Below, in pieces: positions 8,694 through 19,345 of a DNA stretch of 64,000 bases. Under the pieces are notes generated by a model. The model saw only the letters and a list, made by a program, of their open reading frames with translations, ran no database searches and had not been told where the DNA came from. Every line of letters starts with the position of its first letter. The first letter of the stretch is position 1. The stretch is from Bemisia tabaci (lineage: Eukaryota > Arthropoda > Insecta > Hemiptera > Aleyrodidae). The stretch covers positions 24,644,477-24,708,476 of the forward strand of contig NC_092801.1 of the NCBI RefSeq assembly GCF_918797505.1. Direction: 5' to 3'. The position numbers and the translations under genes were made by a program.

Positions 8694-10199
8694 TCGCCGG
8701 CCTCGGCGGGGCACGCCCGCTTGCGCACCGCTCTGGACTCGCACGACTCGGAAGGGGTCGGGGCTGCCAGAAAGGGCGCCAGGTCTGAGACGGGAGGGTG
8801 ACCCAGACCCTCGTGGAGGAGGGTGTGGTGCCTCGCGCTCATCCCCAGCGCCCAGCACTTCAAGCAGTCCCGAGGGCTCTGGCAGATGACGACGGGGTGG
8901 TCACCCAGGCAGTTGAGGCAGCGCCCCAACTCCTGGATGTAATTCACACGACCTGCGGGAGACAAGCCGGTGAGCCAGCCGCAGTCGAACACGCTGTGCG
9001 GATATCGGCACAGGGTGCACCAGCGCGTCCGACTACGACTGGCCACCGCCAAGGGTCGGGGGGCTTCGGACCAGAAACCCGGGGAACGTGCGGCCTCGCG
9101 TTCCCCCTCGCGGACAGCCGTCCCCCCCGACCCCACGCTGAAGGCGCTGGAGTTGCCGAGGGTCCAGTTCTCTTCGGACGGGACCGGCGACAACGCCCAC
9201 TCCTCAGGTGGGGCCGGGACGGGCCCCTGCTCGCCGGCCGCACAGACCCCGGACGAAGACGAAGGGAAGTCCCAAGAAAAGGGCGGGGGACCAGGAGGAC
9301 ACAGCGACGTACGAAGGGTGGAAGGAGGGTTCGCGGGGGGTTGAGAATTTCGGGAACGGGAGGAACGAGGGGGGCGATAACGAGGGGGCGCGACGGGGCT
9401 GGAAGACTGAGAGACAGAGGGAGGGCACACGGAGGACTGAGAAACGAAGGGGGGCTGAGATCTAATCGGGGGGGCAACTACAAACGGAGAAACTGCGGGG
9501 GGCTGGGCAACGGAGGACTGAGACGCGGAGGGGGGTTGAGAACTAATCGGGGGGGGCAACTACAAACGGAGAAACTGCGGGGGGCTGGGCAGCGGAGGAC
9601 TGAGACACGGAGGGGGGGCAAACGGAGGGCAGAGAAACGCAGGGGGGTTGAGAACTAATCGGGGGGGCAACTACAAACTGAGAAACTGCGGGGGGCTGGG
9701 CAACGGAGGACTGAGACACGGAGGGGGGGCAAACGGAGGGCAGAGAAGCGCAGGGGGGTTGAGAACTAATCGGGGGGGCAACTACAAACTGAGAAACTGC
9801 GGGGGGCTGGGCAACGGAGAACGGAACTACGGAAGGGGCCAAGGTAGGGGCGGCGACCGAGGGCACCACCGTCCCACCCGCCGACGGGACCGCCGGGGAG
9901 GTGAACAGGGGGCCCCGGTGTACCCGCCAGTCCCCCTCGCCGTCCGGAACTAGAAAGATGGGAATAAACCGCACGGACGACGGGGAGGGCTGGAGGGACA
10001 CCTGTGACGAGGGGGCTGCAGGGCGAAAACCGGGGGCGGAGGCTACGGGGGTAAATCCGGGCGGGGGCCGGGAAAAATCCGGAGACAGACCAAGATCAGG
10101 GGGAGATACGGGGGAGCGGGGCGGAGCGGGGCGGAGCGGGATAGCCGGGAGACCTGGGGGTGGCGACAGCGGGCGAGAACCAGAAGCACGAGCATCCAT
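8684..10199 (-). CDS. ORF3 of unit 1: proline-rich protein with a second Gag-type zinc-knuckle module (one frameshift)
   Basis: This open region starts about 530 bp sense-downstream of pol, where some BEL/Pao elements carry env. The N-terminal part, from MDARASGSRPLSPPPG, is rich in Pro, Ser and Val, with repeats of the type QPPAVSxFVVAPPISSQPP. The C-terminal part ends in three zinc-knuckle-like motifs, C-X2-C-X3-H-X4-C twice, then C-X2-C-X8-H-X4-H. The frame is broken once at a run of eight G at 9549-9556, where three sister repeats have seven G. It therefore appears as 10199-9543 and 9559-8684 in two frames, together about 510 residues. It has no signal peptide or membrane segment, so it does not look like an envelope protein. 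Homology to the Gag nucleocapsid of the same element is clear; the role (RNA binding, assembly, or a decaying duplicate) is inference. A sequencing error in the G-run is possible. Confidence 0.7.
8813..9019 (-). other. zinc-knuckle module inside ORF3 (unit 1)
   Basis: The residues run WCTLCRYPHSVFDC, then RCLNCLGDHPVVIC, then DCLKC followed by ARHHTLLH. They match in order and spacing the Gag-Pol knuckles at residues 516-529 (CRWCNSNTHSVFSC), 550-563 (CLNC...H...C) and 569-586 (CLFC...HHTLLC). The first two ORF3 knuckles are one residue shorter between the second Cys and the His, and the last Cys is His. Confidence 0.85.
9460..9825 (-). repeat. tandem repeats of about 71-112 bp encoding the Pro-rich repeats of ORF3
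   Basis: TAATCGGGGGG followed by CAACTACAAA recurs starting at 9473, 9544, 9656 and 9767, separated by shared GAGAAACTGCGGGGGGCTGGG. The repeats are coding (FVVAPPISSQPP type). Their G-runs are the site of the length differences that break the frame. Confidence 0.85.
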
Positions 10200-10727
10200 T
10201 TTTCTTAGGACGAATCTGAAATAAACAACCAAACGGAATCACCACCTCGCCTGAAACAACTTCTTCGGAAAAATCATCAATCCCCTCGGAGAAATGATGA
10301 GCGATCAAGATACAGAACAGACTAAAACAAAATAAGTACAATAAAAAAACACTTGAGAACGCGGACGTGAGCCGAGCACGATCTTGAAGTTTACATTTAC
10401 ACCGATGCAGAGATAACAGGAAAAAAAAGACTAGGAAAAAATCCAAGGAACTCAGAATCCGCGTTACGGCTTACGGGCGAGACGGCAAAATTCACGGAAT
10501 TCAAACATAAAGGACACGGGATCAAAATTACAGTACGGACAGAGATACGTTAAACATGAGAAAAGAAAACCTGAAAAGCGGTAAACACAGACATCCGAAC
10601 AACTACCTAACGGAAAATACGCAACTAAACATCGGAAAAGTACACGAAAGAAGAAAGAAAAAAAAAGGGGGCTGTTTTGAGACGGGGGGAGGGGGGAAAC
10701 ACGACGGAAGACTCAGAGTTGAAGCGC

Positions 10728-13700
10728 TTATTCCTGCTCGGGGAGCGGGAATAATTTGTGGACGGGCCGTTTCAGAACAGAGCCGTTGGCAGTTCTTACT
10801 TCAGCGCAACGCACTACCCCGTCCTGACCCGGAAAAACTGCAACGACTCGGCCCATTTTCCAGACTTGGGGGGGGACATCCGGATCGTTGATAATTACTA
10901 TCTTTCCGACGACAAGGTTAGGATGGTCTTTAAACCATTTTTTCCTGGAGTGAAGTGAAATCAGATATTCTTCCCTCCAACGTTTCCAAAATTCTTGCGT
11001 CATAAGCTCCACCAACGACCAATGTTGGACACGGTTGAACTCTCTGGGGTCTATGGCCGGCTGAGCGATGCAACGCAAGGGTCGCCCAGTCAAAAAATGC
11101 CCTGGGGTTAACGGATTCAAATCATTCGGATCGGATGAGCGGGGTGACAGGGGGCGCGAATTGAGAATCGCTTCAACTCGGCAACAGAGGGTCTCGAATT
11201 CGGGTCGCAGGAGAGTGCGCAAGTAGATCTCGCGCTTGAGGAGATATTTGGCGGACTTGACGGCTGACTCCCACAAACCGCCCATGTGAGGGGCGCCCGG
11301 CGGGTTAGTCATAAAGCGTACATTATATTCTCGGGAAAACTCAGTAATTCTCGGGTGTTTCAGGTCGATATTTTCTGCGAACAAATTATCCGCGCCAACA
11401 AAGTTGGTGCCGCAATCTGAATAAATTGTGTTGGGTACATTACGGCGCGATGTGAAACGATGCAATGCCGCTATGAACTCCTCAGTCGAGAGATCCCCAG
11501 CGACCTCTATATGGACAGCTTTCGTCGTGAAACATACAAAAATTGCCAGATACAACTTCAAATTAGGAGCAAATTTCATAAAAGACTCTTTCACCAAGAA
11601 AGGGCCGCAATAGTCTACCCCGCAATGCCAAAATGGCGGGTTAGGAATGACGCGGGGGGTAGGAAGATCGCCCATCAACGGAACTTGATTCGTGGGCTTG
11701 AAACGGAAACAACGGATACACTCATGGACTACTTTGCGGATCAGGCGTCGCCCAGCGACGATCCAAAATCGTTGGCTTATCAAGGAATGCAAGGCGGTCG
11801 GCGCTGGGTGCAAATTAGAAAAATGATAATGTTTCACGATCAGTGACGTCACTGGATGACGCGATGACAACACAGCGGGATGAATAAACTCAAAGGCGGC
11901 TGCCGCGCGCTGCAAGCGTCCGCCTACGCGCATAACGCCTTCCGGGTCTAGAAACGGGGTCAAATATCTCAGGGGTTTGGCACAGATTTCGCCCGCTTTT
12001 ACTCGAGCGATATCTTCGGAAAATGCATCATTTTGGATGATCTTAATAATCCAAATTTCAGCAGCGGCAAATTCTTCCAGCGAAAGCGGACCTTTCAACT
12101 TTTCTCGGGTGGGGTGCGCGTTATAACGCCATCTCAAAATGCGGGCGAACACGCCTAAAGTACGGCGCCAAGTGGAATAAACAGGAATGGAGGAACGAGG
12201 GGGGGCCGCGGCTACCACGATCGCGTCGTGCTTCAGTTCTAACTCTGCTTCAGGCGGGGGGCTATCCAGCGTGAGGGGGGTCGGCCACGAATCCTGCGGC
12301 TGCCCTAGCCACGGGGGCCCTGACCACCATAACGGGTTCGCCAATAACTCCGCGGGCTCCACTCCTCGGGAGCATAAATCAGCGGGATTTTCCGTCCCCG
12401 CTACATGGTTCCAGCTAACGCGGGGGTCCATGCGTTGGATGCGCGCTACGCGATTCGCGACAAAGGTCTTCAACAAATGCGGCGGCGTTTGGATCCAGTG
12501 GAGCGTGATGGTACTATCGCTCCAAGCGAAAATTCGTTCGATTTTGTAGTATTCATCGAGTTGAGGGAGATAGGCTTCCAACAACACACTGGATAAATCG
12601 GCCGCGCATAATTCTAGCCGAGGAATGCTCACGCGGGAGAGGGGCGCAACTCGGGTTTTGGAGGCGAGGAGAGAGACGCGGGCGGGGTCCGAGGGGGAGG
12701 GGACTGAGCGGACGAAGCACACAGCCCCGTATCCCGTTTCGGCTGCGTCACAAAATATATGACACTGCACCGATAATGCACGGTCTAATACCAAACAACG
12801 CGGAATTTTCACATCGCTCAGCGCTGGCAGTCTCTGATAAAACTCGGTCCACCGTTGCCACATCTCATCGGGAATTTCATCGTCCCAGCCTAATTTACTC
12901 GCCCAACAACACTGGATGAAACGTTTACCGCGTAGGATTACCGGCGCGATCCAGCCTAATGGATCGTACAAGGAGGCTACTTGCGAGACTATGCCACGCT
13001 TTGAACGCGCGTGGTGCTTGTTATTGATTTCGTAGGTGAAAAAATCGCCTGCGGCGACCCAAGATACGCCTAGCACTCCGAACATCGGATTATCGGGATC
13101 ATCAAATCGCAACCGCGGTGCCGCGACCTTGTCGAGGGGCAAGCCCTCCAAAACTTCGGGGTGAGAAGAGAAAAATTTATGGGGGGTAAAATTGGCCATT
13201 CCTAACAGTTTTATGACCTCCCAGAGCAAACTTTTGGCCGATTCCACCGTGGCCGCTCCGGTGGCCAGATCATCGATGTAAAAAGCACTACGCAGCGCCT
13301 CAGCTGCTCTCGGATACTCAGAGCCGAAAATTGCGGCTAATTTATGCAAACATGCGATGGCGATGAATGGTGAACTATTTTCACCAAAAGACACACGATT
13401 CATTACTAAAATCTCCACGGGTTTGGCCTTTTCGGTTCGCCATAAAACTAACTGATAACATTGGTCTTCGGGATGGATGAAAATTTGCAGGTACATCTGC
13501 CGGATGTCGCAAGAGATCGCCACCGCGTGCAGCCTAAAGTTAGTTAGCACTGTCCAAATATTCGTTTGCAGTTTCGGCCCCGGGTATAACACATCATTCA
13601 ATGAAACTCCGCTGGAGCTTTTCGCGCTTGCGTCATAAACCACGCGCAACTTAGTGGATGCGGAACTCTCTTTAAGGACGCCGTGATGCGCCAAGAAATA

Positions 13701-16670
13701 GTGCTCCACCGGGAGAGTACAGTTCATCGGAAAAGGTTCTAAATATCTAAGTTCTCTGTGCTCTTCCATCATTTCGGTATACAATTTACGGAATAATTCG
13801 TCTCTCTGAAACCGGCGTTCCAGCGCCGCAAATCTACGTTGAGCTTGCACTCTAGAATCGCCCAACATGGGTCGATTTTTCTTAAAAGGTAACCTGACTT
13901 CGAAACGGCCTTCCGGTAGAAGGACCGTGGTTTTCTCGAAATGATCTATGGCGGCTTGCTCGTCCGGGCTGTGTTTAGGGGCGTTAGGTAGTGACTCGAT
14001 CGCCCAGAATCGCTCTAACTGCTCGGGGAGGGGTACTGTCGTTAAACTCACTACTGGCTGGGGGGCGGATCGCGGTTCCGGAAGGGAACGAGCGAATGCT
14101 AATCCTCCGAATACAATGCCAAAAAAAGAATCGATGTAGGTAGCCCCGTGACCTGTGCTTACGTAATTTCCATAAAACAGCCCTTCAAGCAAGTCCCAAC
14201 CGATGAGACAATCGATGGGTCCTGGAACGTCAAAATTCGGATCTGCCAATCTCTCTACGGGAAACAAACTTCTCAACTCAGGTGACACTGGCTCAGGAGG
14301 TAGAGTACCTGTCAGCCTTTTCGCCACAATCCAGGATTGATTTTCCCGGAATACTTGGCCGTGGCGTGACTCGAGAGTGGCCTCGACCACTCCTTGAACA
14401 TTAACGTTGGTATCTCCTATTCCGGAAATGGAGCTCACTTGGCCCGTGGGCTTCAAATGCAATAATTGAGCACAACGGCTCGACAAAAGACAATGCGTGG
14501 CGCCGCTATCAATTAACGCGCGAGCTGTGATACAGTAACCGTTAGGGGCTCGCAATTGAACCAAGGAAGTCGGTAACAAAATGGCTCGTCGGGGCGTGCT
14601 TTCTGCGGAAAAATCGGCTTCGGAAGCGTGGCTCATGGGAAAGTACGGCACGCGCTGAGCGGTGGTTGCGTTCGCGCAGCCCTGCCAAGGTGGCGCGGTC
14701 CCATTATCGGTAGGTGCCGAGCTGGCAACCGGGCTGTCGCGGCCGTTTCTAGGGGCTCCGGGATCTAAACCCTGGCCGTTGGCTGCGGGAAATTGAGCAG
14801 ACGGCGCGTTCGACCCTCCTCTGAGGCCGCTCGGAAACACCGCGTTAGTGCGGGGGGCTCCTTGCTGTCGGGGTTGATAGTCCGCACGCGGCGCCACGGC
14901 GGGGTTCATGGGGCACAGCAAGGTATGATGTCTATTCTCTGCGTACTTATGTTCGCAAAAAAGACACTTTCTATAGCTAGGGCACCGCTCGTGTGAATGA
15001 TCAGAAGACAGGCAGTTCAGACAAAGATTTCGGGCCATGGCCTGCCGTTGACGGTCCGCTACCGGCAGGGAACGCAGTTGACCGCATGAAAAAACAGAAT
15101 GGGTGTTGGAATTACACCACCGACAAGGACTAGATGGAGGTGCCGGAGCTGCGTTACGTCCTCCGCGGGGCACGAATGCGGGGTTGGGAGGCGCGGGGTT
15201 CGCGGGGCGCGGCCCGGTCGGCGGGCTTCTCGGAGCTTGGGGGAACGGATTCAAGGGGGCAGATTCAACACGATTCGACGGAAGGGGGTTAGAATTCGGT
15301 TGCGTCACGGCCGCATGACAATGATGCGGACAGCTCGCGGCTTGGCTCCCCTTATTGCGATTTTTACGGCGCCCTGAAGGCTCGGGCTCTACTTGGTCGT
15401 CTGATTGAGCCGTGAAAACCTTGGCGGCCGGGGCTGGAGCTCTGGGTTTCTGGCCGCTCGCTGATTGAGCGGGGGGCGGGGTGTCTAAAGTTTTCAAACT
15501 TTCGCGCTTCAAATACTTCTCGATTTCGCGGAACGTCGGAAATAGATGAGGGTCGTCGCGGAAGTCTTCGAACCGGTCCTTCACTTCGGGAGCAAAACGT
15601 GATAGAATCAATTGCACGAGGAACGGCTCCATGCCCTCGGTGTCCACCTGTAGGGCTTTAAGAGCATGAACATGTTCCTGTAGTGACGTCAAAAAACTCG
15701 GAATATCGGCGCGTGTTCGCACGGGAGGCAATTCTTGCAGCGCCTTGTAGTGAGTACTAAGGTGGCGTCGCTCGCTGTCGTAGTAGTCACACAAAAGTGC
15801 CCACGCGGCACGATAATTCTCTTCTGAGGGAGAGAAATTTTTTACACGCCGCAGGGGGTCGCCCTCTAACCGGGAAATCAAATAAGTTAACTTTTCACCG
15901 CCGGACAGATGTTGCTGGTTATGAACCGCAACTTCAAACAGATTCTTAAAATTTCGCCAATCGGACAAATCTCCACGGAACACGGGTAATTGCAAGGGGG
16001 GTAACTTGATATGAGAGTGCTTGGACTGACGCGCCTCTGAAGACGCATGGGGCCTGGGCGCGTTGGTCGCGGCGCGCTCTGTAGCCCTGAGTACTGCGGC
16101 TTTATCGGCTTTCTCGGCCTCAGCTTTGCAGGCGTAAAAGGGCTCCATGGCTGACTCGGAAATATTCTCAAAATCCTCTTGAGCCATCAACAGATCGGCT
16201 CGTTCTCGCGGGCTTACAGTACAATTAATTTCTCCTATCTCGGATTGGACAATCGCAAATTCGCGCTCTAAACGCAATAATCGGTCAATTTGGAATGAGA
16301 AAACCGCGAAGTTTGACGCATTTAACCCATGCGCCTTTTCGGCAATCGCAAATGCGCTGCGCAACAATCTTTCACGGGCCTCTACCTTTGCGATGAGTCG
16401 CGGGTTCAGAATTTTTCGAGCCTCAGGAGAAACTCGAGACCTGGCGTAATGTGAAAGATCGAATCTCGTTAATGCTTGGACCGAGGCCTCGTCATCCGTG
16501 TTCTCGAACGGCGTACGAGGTCCTTGGTTCGCGGCGGGTGGATCTAATTCATTGTTGGCCGGGGGATCATCAAGAGGCTCTGAACCTGCGGAACTCTCGG
16601 AGTTCCTAGGGGGGTCCGCTAACGGCATGTGTGCGGTTAGCCGATTTAGGTGATCTTCATCACCCAACAT
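10728..16670 (-). CDS. Gag-Pol polyprotein of BEL/Pao retrotransposon, unit 1 (1980 aa, intact)
   Basis: A single uninterrupted frame encodes the whole retrotransposon machinery. In order, by residue: Gag helical region of DUF1759 type (about 225-395, with VFRGDLSDWRNF); three zinc knuckles (C516, C519, H524, C529; C550, C553, H558, C563; C569, C572, H581, C586); aspartic protease (DSG at 721-723, A17-like); reverse transcriptase (VVYDAS 1011-1016, SCDIRQMY 1053-1060, catalytic YIDD 1131-1134); RNase H (D1308, E1353, D1385); integrase zinc-binding domain (His near 1616-1621, C1651, C1654); integrase core with D1686, D1752 and E1801; and a C-terminal DUF5641-type domain (about 1880-1975). Gag and Pol are fused without frameshift, as is common in BEL/Pao. 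The start ATG has A at -3. No catalytic residue is missing, so the protein looks functional. Confidence 0.96.
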   Translation of the reverse strand: MLGDEDHLNRLTAHMPLADPPRNSESSAGSEPLDDPPANNELDPPAANQGPRTPFENTDDEASVQALTRFDLSHYARSRVSPEARKILNPRLIAKVEARERLLRSAFAIAEKAHGLNASNFAVFSFQIDRLLRLEREFAIVQSEIGEINCTVSPRERADLLMAQEDFENISESAMEPFYACKAEAEKADKAAVLRATERAATNAPRPHASSEARQSKHSHIKLPPLQLPVFRGDLSDWRNFKNLFEVAVHNQQHLSGGEKLTYLISRLEGDPLRRVKNFSPSEENYRAAWALLCDYYDSERRHLSTHYKALQELPPVRTRADIPSFLTSLQEHVHALKALQVDTEGMEPFLVQLILSRFAPEVKDRFEDFRDDPHLFPTFREIEKYLKRESLKTLDTPPPAQSASGQKPRAPAPAAKVFTAQSDDQVEPEPSGRRKNRNKGSQAASCPHHCHAAVTQPNSNPLPSNRVESAPLNPFPQAPRSPPTGPRPANPAPPNPAFVPRGGRNAAPAPPSSPCRWCNSNTHSVFSCGQLRSLPVADRQRQAMARNLCLNCLSSDHSHERCPSYRKCLFCEHKYAENRHHTLLCPMNPAVAPRADYQPRQQGAPRTNAVFPSGLRGGSNAPSAQFPAANGQGLDPGAPRNGRDSPVASSAPTDNGTAPPWQGCANATTAQRVPYFPMSHASEADFSAESTPRRAILLPTSLVQLRAPNGYCITARALIDSGATHCLLSSRCAQLLHLKPTGQVSSISGIGDTNVNVQGVVEATLESRHGQVFRENQSWIVAKRLTGTLPPEPVSPELRSLFPVERLADPNFDVPGPIDCLIGWDLLEGLFYGNYVSTGHGATYIDSFFGIVFGGLAFARSLPEPRSAPQPVVSLTTVPLPEQLERFWAIESLPNAPKHSPDEQAAIDHFEKTTVLLPEGRFEVRLPFKKNRPMLGDSRVQAQRRFAALERRFQRDELFRKLYTEMMEEHRELRYLEPFPMNCTLPVEHYFLAHHGVLKESSASTKLRVVYDASAKSSSGVSLNDVLYPGPKLQTNIWTVLTNFRLHAVAISCDIRQMYLQIFIHPEDQCYQLVLWRTEKAKPVEILVMNRVSFGENSSPFIAIACLHKLAAIFGSEYPRAAEALRSAFYIDDLATGAATVESAKSLLWEVIKLLGMANFTPHKFFSSHPEVLEGLPLDKVAAPRLRFDDPDNPMFGVLGVSWVAAGDFFTYEINNKHHARSKRGIVSQVASLYDPLGWIAPVILRGKRFIQCCWASKLGWDDEIPDEMWQRWTEFYQRLPALSDVKIPRCLVLDRALSVQCHIFCDAAETGYGAVCFVRSVPSPSDPARVSLLASKTRVAPLSRVSIPRLELCAADLSSVLLEAYLPQLDEYYKIERIFAWSDSTITLHWIQTPPHLLKTFVANRVARIQRMDPRVSWNHVAGTENPADLCSRGVEPAELLANPLWWSGPPWLGQPQDSWPTPLTLDSPPPEAELELKHDAIVVAAAPPRSSIPVYSTWRRTLGVFARILRWRYNAHPTREKLKGPLSLEEFAAAEIWIIKIIQNDAFSEDIARVKAGEICAKPLRYLTPFLDPEGVMRVGGRLQRAAAAFEFIHPAVLSSRHPVTSLIVKHYHFSNLHPAPTALHSLISQRFWIVAGRRLIRKVVHECIRCFRFKPTNQVPLMGDLPTPRVIPNPPFWHCGVDYCGPFLVKESFMKFAPNLKLYLAIFVCFTTKAVHIEVAGDLSTEEFIAALHRFTSRRNVPNTIYSDCGTNFVGADNLFAENIDLKHPRITEFSREYNVRFMTNPPGAPHMGGLWESAVKSAKYLLKREIYLRTLLRPEFETLCCRVEAILNSRPLSPRSSDPNDLNPLTPGHFLTGRPLRCIAQPAIDPREFNRVQHWSLVELMTQEFWKRWREEYLISLHSRKKWFKDHPNLVVGKIVIINDPDVPPQVWKMGRVVAVFPGQDGVVRCAEVRTANGSVLKRPVHKLFPLPEQE

Positions 16671-17337
16671 GTTTTCAGATCGTTTGTACTTCTCGGCTCA
16701 CGTAGTAACGTAATGATAAAAATGACAAATACAAGATTCAAACAGGAGAAAATGTTGGAATCGGCGCGCGGAATAGACTGCAGAAAAAATCCGGACAGAC
16801 AAAAACACAGGTAAATGCAATAGAAAGGTTCAAATAACACAATGAGAAGACTCGGGCCTCCACGCCTCGGAGCACAGAGAGCCCGCCACAACGCTGACTC
16901 GATGGAGTCGCCAACCAGAACCCGAAATCGGGCACAAGAGAGTCAGGAGAGATAAAGGAAAAAAAAACTACGAAAAATGAAGGAGAGCGCTCCCCTGTCC
17001 CCCCGGGTGCCTTAAACTAAAAACTAAAACTAAAACTAAAAAACTAAAAACTAAGAGAGGCTGAGTTAGGTAATGATAGGTAACCTATGTCGGAACATCT
17101 TGGAGTGCCTTGCCGAGAGTTTCGACCTGAAATGGACAAGACAAAATATAAAAAAAAGAAAATCGAAGAGCATCGACTGGCAACGGGCCTTTCGCATGCG
17201 TTGCTAATGAATGAAGTAATGAAAACCCGGGACGACTGGTCAATTTCGGTGGGAAGTCTGACTACGGAAACTTGGTTGCTCGAGAAGGAGAAGAAATAAC
17301 GAATTGCGGGGAAAAAGAGGGGCAAGAAGAAAACTCC

Positions 17338-17365
17338 GCCGGTGACGGGTCCGCACGCCACCGGC
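17338..17365 (-). other. leader hairpin 1 (unit 1)
   Basis: GCCGGTG pairs with CACCGGC around a 14-base loop (ACGGGTCCGCACGC on the + strand). It is the member of the trio that carries the G-C version of the variable pair. Confidence 0.65.
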
Positions 17366-17442
17366 CCACGCAACAGGACCTGAGGAGCTTAAGGCTCCTC
17401 GAAAGAGACAGGAAAATTAGGAAAATTTATCCGGAGAACTCC

Positions 17443-17470
17443 GCCGATGACGGGTTCGCACGCCATCGGC
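17443..17470 (-). other. leader hairpin 2 (unit 1)
   Basis: GCCGATG pairs with CATCGGC around ACGGGTTCGCACGC. Relative to hairpin 1 both partners of one pair have changed (G to A and C to T), so the stem is preserved. It lies 105 bp from hairpin 1. Confidence 0.65.
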
Positions 17471-17544
17471 CCACACATCAGACTCGAGGGAGCTCGTGGG
17501 CTCTTAAAGGAAAAAAATTGAGGAGAGTTAATAGCAAAAACCCC

Positions 17545-17572
17545 GCCGATGACGGATCCGCACGCCATCGGC
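17545..17572 (-). other. leader hairpin 3 (unit 1)
   Basis: GCCGATG pairs with CATCGGC around ACGGATCCGCACGC, 102 bp from hairpin 2. The loop ending CCGCACGC or TCGCACGC is almost invariant among the three. Confidence 0.65.
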
Positions 17573-19069
17573 CTACACAACAGAGTAGAGGAGAGAAAAA
17601 AGGTGCTTCATTCGCTTCTCAGAGCACCATTTGGTACGAAAAAGGAAGAGACGGTTTTTTTTGGCGCGTATACGTAGTATACCGCCTTTGCGATCGTTTC
17701 GAACCCTGCTCGATACAATAACCGAGTCCCTTAGTTCCTTACCGAAAAGTGACTACCGCGAACTTCTGAGATTTTCCAAAGCGTGTAAAAAGTTTATTTA
17801 TCCATCAATAATTATGATTTAAAGTTGTTTCTCATTCTGGGGCTCATTAGTTTATGTGCAGTGAATACCAAGAGTCTACGTTACTTGGTTTTTTCAAAAA
17901 AAGCCTAAGAATGCGACGCGCTGATTTAAATTATGCATATATAAGCAGAATCAAGCGAATTGATTCGAGGATGGCTGAGCAGGTCGGCACTCTCGAAATG
18001 AGAATTTAACTCCTCCGTTTTGTTCAAAACGTTGCTTTGACAGATCTGTAACCTCGGTTATAATTTCCAAAAGTTGGTACCCGTGCTCTGATAGTGCTGT
18101 TCATCTGACAACATTGTCAGTGTCAGCTGATAAAATGTATATTTTCACAGTGCAATCTGTGTAAGTGCAATCTGTGATGAGCCTCGAGACTCATTAGACC
18201 ATTAGCTAAACGTGGCTCATACAGGAATCCACTTACCCCTCTCTTTCCCACGCTCCTGCTCACTGCGTCGGCGTCTCGACGAACAATAGCTAATGACGGT
18301 TGCCAAGCGATGCCGGGATCCTCAGCCCCTCGCCCAATTACTTACGCTTCATTAACCATTTCACCGTCACGCTAGGATTCGTCCAATTTTCAAAAAAAAT
18401 TGTTTCGCGAGTTTTTAGCAATTTTTTCCTTACTCTCCGTTAAAACACGAATTAAAAGAGGTCTCATTCATAAAAATCGGCCAAATAGAAGAGAAGTTAC
18501 AGTATTCGAAATCCGAAGAAATCAACAAAACTTCTCCAAACAAAAAATAAAATGAAGGGGGAAAAAAAGAAATGTATAAATTACAATTTAATATGATTGA
18601 CCTCAGAATGTGACAAGCAATTCAATTATAAAAAGGAGAAAAAATTGAGTGAAATTACAAAAAATTAGCCTCTTGCAAGGGGCTTCCTTGTATGAGTTTT
18701 GACCTGAAGACAAGTAAATCCCGTTATATTATTAAAACGAAATTGACTCCATAGTTTAATGCCTTAGTTTCTTGAATACGATTATTTTAAGCACTCGATT
18801 TATATCAGCAATTTTACCCATGAGGTGATTTCCTGAGAGCTGATAATATCACGAATTTCTCATAGAGCCCTTCAAAAATGGCTTGCTTTTTGGGCAGCCG
18901 ATTCGGCCATCAAACCGGGGTTTAAATGGAAGCTGATAATAACACAAAGCTCTGAGAACAATTTTAAGATGAGTATAGGAACGGTTTGTACATTACGAGG
19001 AGAGGCGGGCATTCTGTTCAGCATATCGATACATAAGTATTTTCACACGTAGAATTCAATTTTCACGTC

Positions 19070-19345
19070 AGGGAGTCGACATATTTTGATTTTTTCGATT
19101 TTATACGGAAAATGTATGGTTTTTCGGGATTGAAATTACTTACAATTGTTTCATGAAAAATGAATGCACCCAAAATGACTATAGCATTTTGACTTTCACA
19201 TACCTACGTGCACTCACTAAATTGATTGGTAAATTCAAAGAGTGGGTACATCGACCTGGTATATCAAGTTTCTGCGATTTTTTACGGCAAATCGGTAGAT
19301 TTTCGGGATGTGGATTGCTTACTTTCAATTCATGAATGAATAAAG
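19070..19345 (-). repeat. diverged direct duplication in the AT-rich leader
   Basis: The stretch near 19076-19160 (TTTTTCGATTTTATACGG, then TTTTTCGGGATTG and TTACAATTGTTTCATGAA) is echoed near 19252-19337 (TGCGATTTTTTACGGCAA, TTTTCGGGATGTGG, TTTCAATTCATGAATGAA), about 175 bp apart. Confidence 0.45.

Noticed and set aside
8798..9658. 286-residue + strand open frame opposite ORF3 (and its twin at 25551-26411)
   Set aside because: It is Arg/Gly-rich and exactly antisense to the zinc-knuckle frame. The composition follows from the GC-rich repeats, and the - strand shows the recognisable protein.
8684..10199. ORF3 as an envelope gene
   Set aside because: It has no signal peptide, no transmembrane helix and no glycoprotein-like Cys pattern. 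The Cys/His residues are those of zinc knuckles.
17338..17572. Possible CRISPR-like array from three regularly spaced repeats
   Set aside because: Only three repeats of about 28-45 bp at about 103-bp spacing, in a eukaryotic retrotransposon and without cas genes. The hairpin interpretation fits better.
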